Assembly (NCBI GenBank): GCA_014773175.1
Contig: VXCM01002525.1
Span: forward strand, 34,494 to 98,493
Reading direction: 5' to 3'
Source: Lucifuga dentata
Taxonomy: Eukaryota > Chordata > Actinopteri > Ophidiiformes > Bythitidae
Length of the DNA stretch: 64,000 nucleotides
Shown here: piece after piece, positions 61,166 through 64,000 of the stretch
Layout of the letters: every line of letters starts with the position of its first letter
Numbering within the stretch: position 1 is the first letter of the stretch
The notes under the pieces: model-generated
Told to the model about the DNA's origin: nothing
The model's input: only the letters and a program-made list of their open reading frames with translations
Databases searched by the model: none
Position numbers and translations under genes: made by a program

Positions 61166-63605
61166 AGGGAAAATAATATCATATTCATCTTTTAAGAAGA
61201 AACAGGAACAAAAACTGGAAAATGATCTAGAGGAAAAACTTAAACACTTAACAAATAAATATGCAATAGACACAAATGAGCAAACTCTGACTGATTTAAA
61301 TACAAAATTGCAACTTGACAATATCTTATCCAAAAAAACTGAGTTTCTCCTTCAGCAACTAAGATATAACAATTTTGAACACAATAATAAATCAGGTAAA
61401 TTTCTAGCAAACCAACTCCAACGCAATAAGGAAAAATCACTTATAACAGCAATCAGGGATTCAGCTGGGAACTATACACAGTCACCACAGGAAATTAATC
61501 AGGTATTTAAAACCTATTACAGTAATCTATACTCCTCTGAGAATAAATCTAACCCAGCAGATATCCAGTCATTCCTTGACAATCTAAACTTACCTCAGCT
61601 TTCTAAAGAGTACACAGATACCTTAGATACACCTTTAACAATCACAGAATTACACGAAGCCTTGAATAAAATGCCAAGTGGAAAAGCTCCAGGTCCAGAT
61701 GGCTTCCCTGCTGAATTCCTGAAACATTTCTGGCAAATGTTGGCTCCACTATTCTTTAGGACTGTGACAGAAATTAAGAACAAAGGTCAGATCTCCCCTC
61801 ATATGAATACAGCAGCAATAAAACTTCTACTTAAACCAGATAAAGACCCTACTCTTACATCTAGTTACCGCCCGTTATCATTAATAAACACTGACATCAA
61901 AATCATCGCCAAGGCATTGGCATCCCGATTAGATAAAATACTCCCTTCAATAATTCACAATGATCAAACCGGGTTTATCAAGGGACGGCACTCTACCAAT
62001 AATGTCAGACGGCTTCTTAATCTTATTAGTAAAACACAGCGCTGCAACACAAAGGCAATAGTGATCTCATTGGATGCAGAAAAAGCTTTCGATAAAGTCA
62101 ACTGGACCTTCCTCTTTACTGTTCTTCGAAAATTTGGTTTTGGAGAATCATTTATTCATTGGGTCACAATGCTATATAGCTCACCAAAGGCCACAGTTAC
62201 TACTAATGGGATCACATCACAATGTTTTACACTACAGAGAGGGACCAGACAAGGCTGCCCACTCTCACCCTTACTGTTTGCAATATTTATTGAACCTCTA
62301 GCTGTTGCAGTACGTCAGAATATTAATATTAAAGGCATTAATTCTTCGATATCTGAACACAAAATTAACTTATATGCCGATGATATATTACTTTATCTCC
62401 AAGAATCCTCCCAATCACTACAAGAAGTATTTAAACTTATAAATGCTATTTCTCTGCTGTCAGATTATTCTATAAATTGGTCAAAATCATTGATACTTCC
62501 TATAACCGAAGACTCTTGGAATCCTGCAGCCCAAGACCCACACTACTCCTTTCCCACAGGCAATATCAAGTATCTTGGCATCAATATTTCTCCCAAATTG
62601 CCGGAGCTAGTTCATCTTAACTTCGTCCCACTTCTGGATAAAATTTGTAGAGACCTAAAACGCTGGAACAATCTTCCTATATCCCTTTTAGGACGAATAG
62701 CAACTGTCAAAATGAAAATATTACCCCAAATTAATTACCTTTTCTCAGTGATTCCATTCAAACCCACAGCCAAATGGTTTCAATCATTAGACTCTGCCAT
62801 TTCAAAGTTCTACTGGAAAAATAAAAAAGCTAAAATCAGTTTGTCCACTCTTCAGAAAAATAAATCTCAAGGTGGTCTGGACGCACCAACTTTTCTTCAT
62901 TACTATTTGGCTAATCAGGTACAATATCTGATTAAATGGATTCATCCAAACCCAGTCCACAGCTCATGGATAGAGTTAGAACAGATAGAATGTAACAACA
63001 TCAAACTCTCAGATTTACCTTTTATATCTACAGCTATTAGATGCCATACCTGCTTTAAAAATCCACTGATCTCTTCCACTCTGACAGCATGGTGGAAAAC
63101 TCTTGAGATTACAAACTCACAAATGGAATCCTGCATGTATGCCCCTATTTGGCATAACCTGGATTTCCAGATTAATAAATCAACTCTTCACTTCAGCGCA
63201 TGGGAGCAAAAAGGAATCACACATCTTTATCACCTCTTTCAAGACAACATGTTCATGTCATTTAAAAAACTTGTGCAGAGGTGTGGAATCACAGGAGGAA
63301 ATTTTCTTCATTACCATCAAATAAAACATGCAATTAAGACAAAACTTCAAACACGTCAGTGTCCACCACAACCGCCTACATTTGTGAAAGAGATCACAAA
63401 CCTCTCCCCAACGAAAAAAACTCTGTCTAAGATATATAAATTAATTTCATGCATAGACACTTCTATATATTTACCCAGTTCAAAATGGAAAAAAGACTTT
63501 GCCCTCGTATCCGACCCTGACCTTTGGACGCAGATTTGCAAAAATACATTTTCAATGACAAAAAATACCAATTTACAACTCATTCAATATAAAGTCCTCC
63601 AATAG
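61110..63605 (+). CDS. L1 ORF2 reverse transcriptase region (831-codon open stretch of a broken ORF)
   Basis: Non-LTR reverse transcriptase. Visible motifs: 'MPSGKAPGPDGFPAEFLK' from residue 188, 'SYRPLSLINTDIKIIAKALA' after it, 'DQTGFIKGRHSTNNVRRLL', 'VISLDAEKAFDKV' with the first catalytic Asp at residue 322, 'RGTRQGCPLSPLLFAIF', and the catalytic YADD at residues 422-425 (62373-62384). Thumb and C-terminal regions continue to the stop. All three catalytic Asp are present. The first dozen codons are out of the true frame, which enters near 61150. The stop at 63605 falls inside similarity, so the protein is cut short. A frame this long without stops suggests recent insertion. Confidence 0.9.
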   Translation: MILRVFLPLYSGKRKAVIRGKIISYSSFKKKQEQKLENDLEEKLKHLTNKYAIDTNEQTLTDLNTKLQLDNILSKKTEFLLQQLRYNNFEHNNKSGKFLANQLQRNKEKSLITAIRDSAGNYTQSPQEINQVFKTYYSNLYSSENKSNPADIQSFLDNLNLPQLSKEYTDTLDTPLTITELHEALNKMPSGKAPGPDGFPAEFLKHFWQMLAPLFFRTVTEIKNKGQISPHMNTAAIKLLLKPDKDPTLTSSYRPLSLINTDIKIIAKALASRLDKILPSIIHNDQTGFIKGRHSTNNVRRLLNLISKTQRCNTKAIVISLDAEKAFDKVNWTFLFTVLRKFGFGESFIHWVTMLYSSPKATVTTNGITSQCFTLQRGTRQGCPLSPLLFAIFIEPLAVAVRQNINIKGINSSISEHKINLYADDILLYLQESSQSLQEVFKLINAISLLSDYSINWSKSLILPITEDSWNPAAQDPHYSFPTGNIKYLGINISPKLPELVHLNFVPLLDKICRDLKRWNNLPISLLGRIATVKMKILPQINYLFSVIPFKPTAKWFQSLDSAISKFYWKNKKAKISLSTLQKNKSQGGLDAPTFLHYYLANQVQYLIKWIHPNPVHSSWIELEQIECNNIKLSDLPFISTAIRCHTCFKNPLISSTLTAWWKTLEITNSQMESCMYAPIWHNLDFQINKSTLHFSAWEQKGITHLYHLFQDNMFMSFKKLVQRCGITGGNFLHYHQIKHAIKTKLQTRQCPPQPPTFVKEITNLSPTKKTLSKIYKLISCIDTSIYLPSSKWKKDFALVSDPDLWTQICKNTFSMTKNTNLQLIQYKVLQ

Positions 63606-64000
63606 AACACACATTACGCAATATAAGATGAATAAAATGGGTTTCTCGGACTCTGACATGTTCACAGTGTAATCTAAACACCACTGATACCTGTTTTCAT
63701 GCCTTATGGCTATGTTCATCTGTCCAACTTTTTTGGTCTACAGTCACACAGAAACTGTCCTCCATCTTGGGCTGCAGAATCCCCTTATCTCCTAACTTAT
63801 GTTTACTCGGAGACTTAACTGCAATTGATCTTCCAACTAAACAATCCAAAGCCACACTCATAACGCTAGCCATTCCTAAGAAAACTATATTGCTGAATTG
63901 GAAAAATAAACAATCTATTAATATCAATCACTGCTTAAATCTTCTCATAGAATATATATCAATGGAAAAAATATCTGCTTCATCAAAAAACCAGTTACGA
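63606..64000 (+). pseudogene. L1 ORF2 C-terminal region, frameshifted
   Basis: Similarity continues in two further frames: a short one at 63622-63658 ('YKMNKMGFSDSD'), then another from 63659 that stays open to the window end. The latter has a Cys-His motif of C-X2-C-X9-H-X4-C form at 63659-63715, the usual place of the L1 ORF2 C-terminal zinc knuckle. Together with the break near 61150, at least three frame changes and one stop separate it from an intact ORF2. Confidence 0.8.

Larger units (their letters stand above)
10760..64000 (+). other. man1c1: MAN1C1 intron 1, 5' part (continues beyond the window)
   Basis: I looked for the start of the GH47 domain (the 'FAW..YK.YA' and 'SLDTL' regions) in the translated frames and did not recognise it, so the intron is inferred to exceed 53 kb. 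Mammalian MAN1C1 is also a large gene with long 5' introns. A small exon could still be missed by eye. The interval is filled with microsatellites, TIR elements and one L1-type insertion, listed separately. Confidence 0.6.
60812..64000 (+). mobile_element. 5'-truncated L1-clade (L1/Tx1-like) non-LTR retrotransposon
   Basis: Similarity to L1 ORF2 starts abruptly at about 60812 in the middle of the endonuclease domain, and runs through the reverse transcriptase and a C-terminal Cys-His motif to the window end. ORF1 and most of the endonuclease are missing, as expected from incomplete target-primed reverse transcription. The element is in the same orientation as MAN1C1. Its 3' end, poly-A or repeat tail and target duplication lie outside the window. 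Base composition (A-rich coding strand) is typical of L1. Confidence 0.92.

Overview
The window looks like non-coding-rich DNA from a teleost (probably percomorph) fish. The reasons are dense (CA)n, (CT)n and (GAAA)n microsatellites, tRNA-SINE-like fragments carrying the fish motif 'cttgagcaagg', L2/Maui-like tails ending in TGGA-type repeats, many short terminal-inverted-repeat (TIR) elements, and an L1-clade retrotransposon. There is no sign of bacterial or viral gene organisation.

Only one host gene is recognisable. A CpG-rich promoter (about 9.17-9.44 kb) and leader are followed by coding exon 1 (10214-10753, + strand) of MAN1C1, Golgi alpha-1,2-mannosidase IC. The exon encodes the cytosolic tail, signal-anchor helix and stem, and ends at a GTAAGG donor in phase 0. 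I could not find exon 2 (the start of the GH47 catalytic domain), so 10754-64000 is read as the 5' part of a first intron of at least 53 kb. The first 9 kb is upstream flank.

The rest of the annotation is repeats. Comparing the window with itself gives several families that occur more than once. Family A has at least nine copies, TIRs and TTAA at its ends. Family B has three copies, also TTAA-flanked. Families C and E have two copies each. A CCC-ended, TTAA-flanked piggyBac-like MITE sits at the edge of one family A copy. Several microsatellites lie inside these elements. Perfect hairpins occur at 2.49, 31.24, 32.19 and 38.52 kb. The last 3.2 kb is a 5'-truncated L1-type element in sense orientation; its reverse transcriptase frame is open for 831 codons but is flanked by frame breaks.

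Assembly quality matters here. There are 16 single-N positions and one 89-N gap. Five single Ns are flanked on both sides by identical 61-67 bp copies, which points to unmerged contig overlaps rather than biological duplication. No previously undescribed multi-gene system is visible. The best leads are the repeat families, their nesting, and the long intron.
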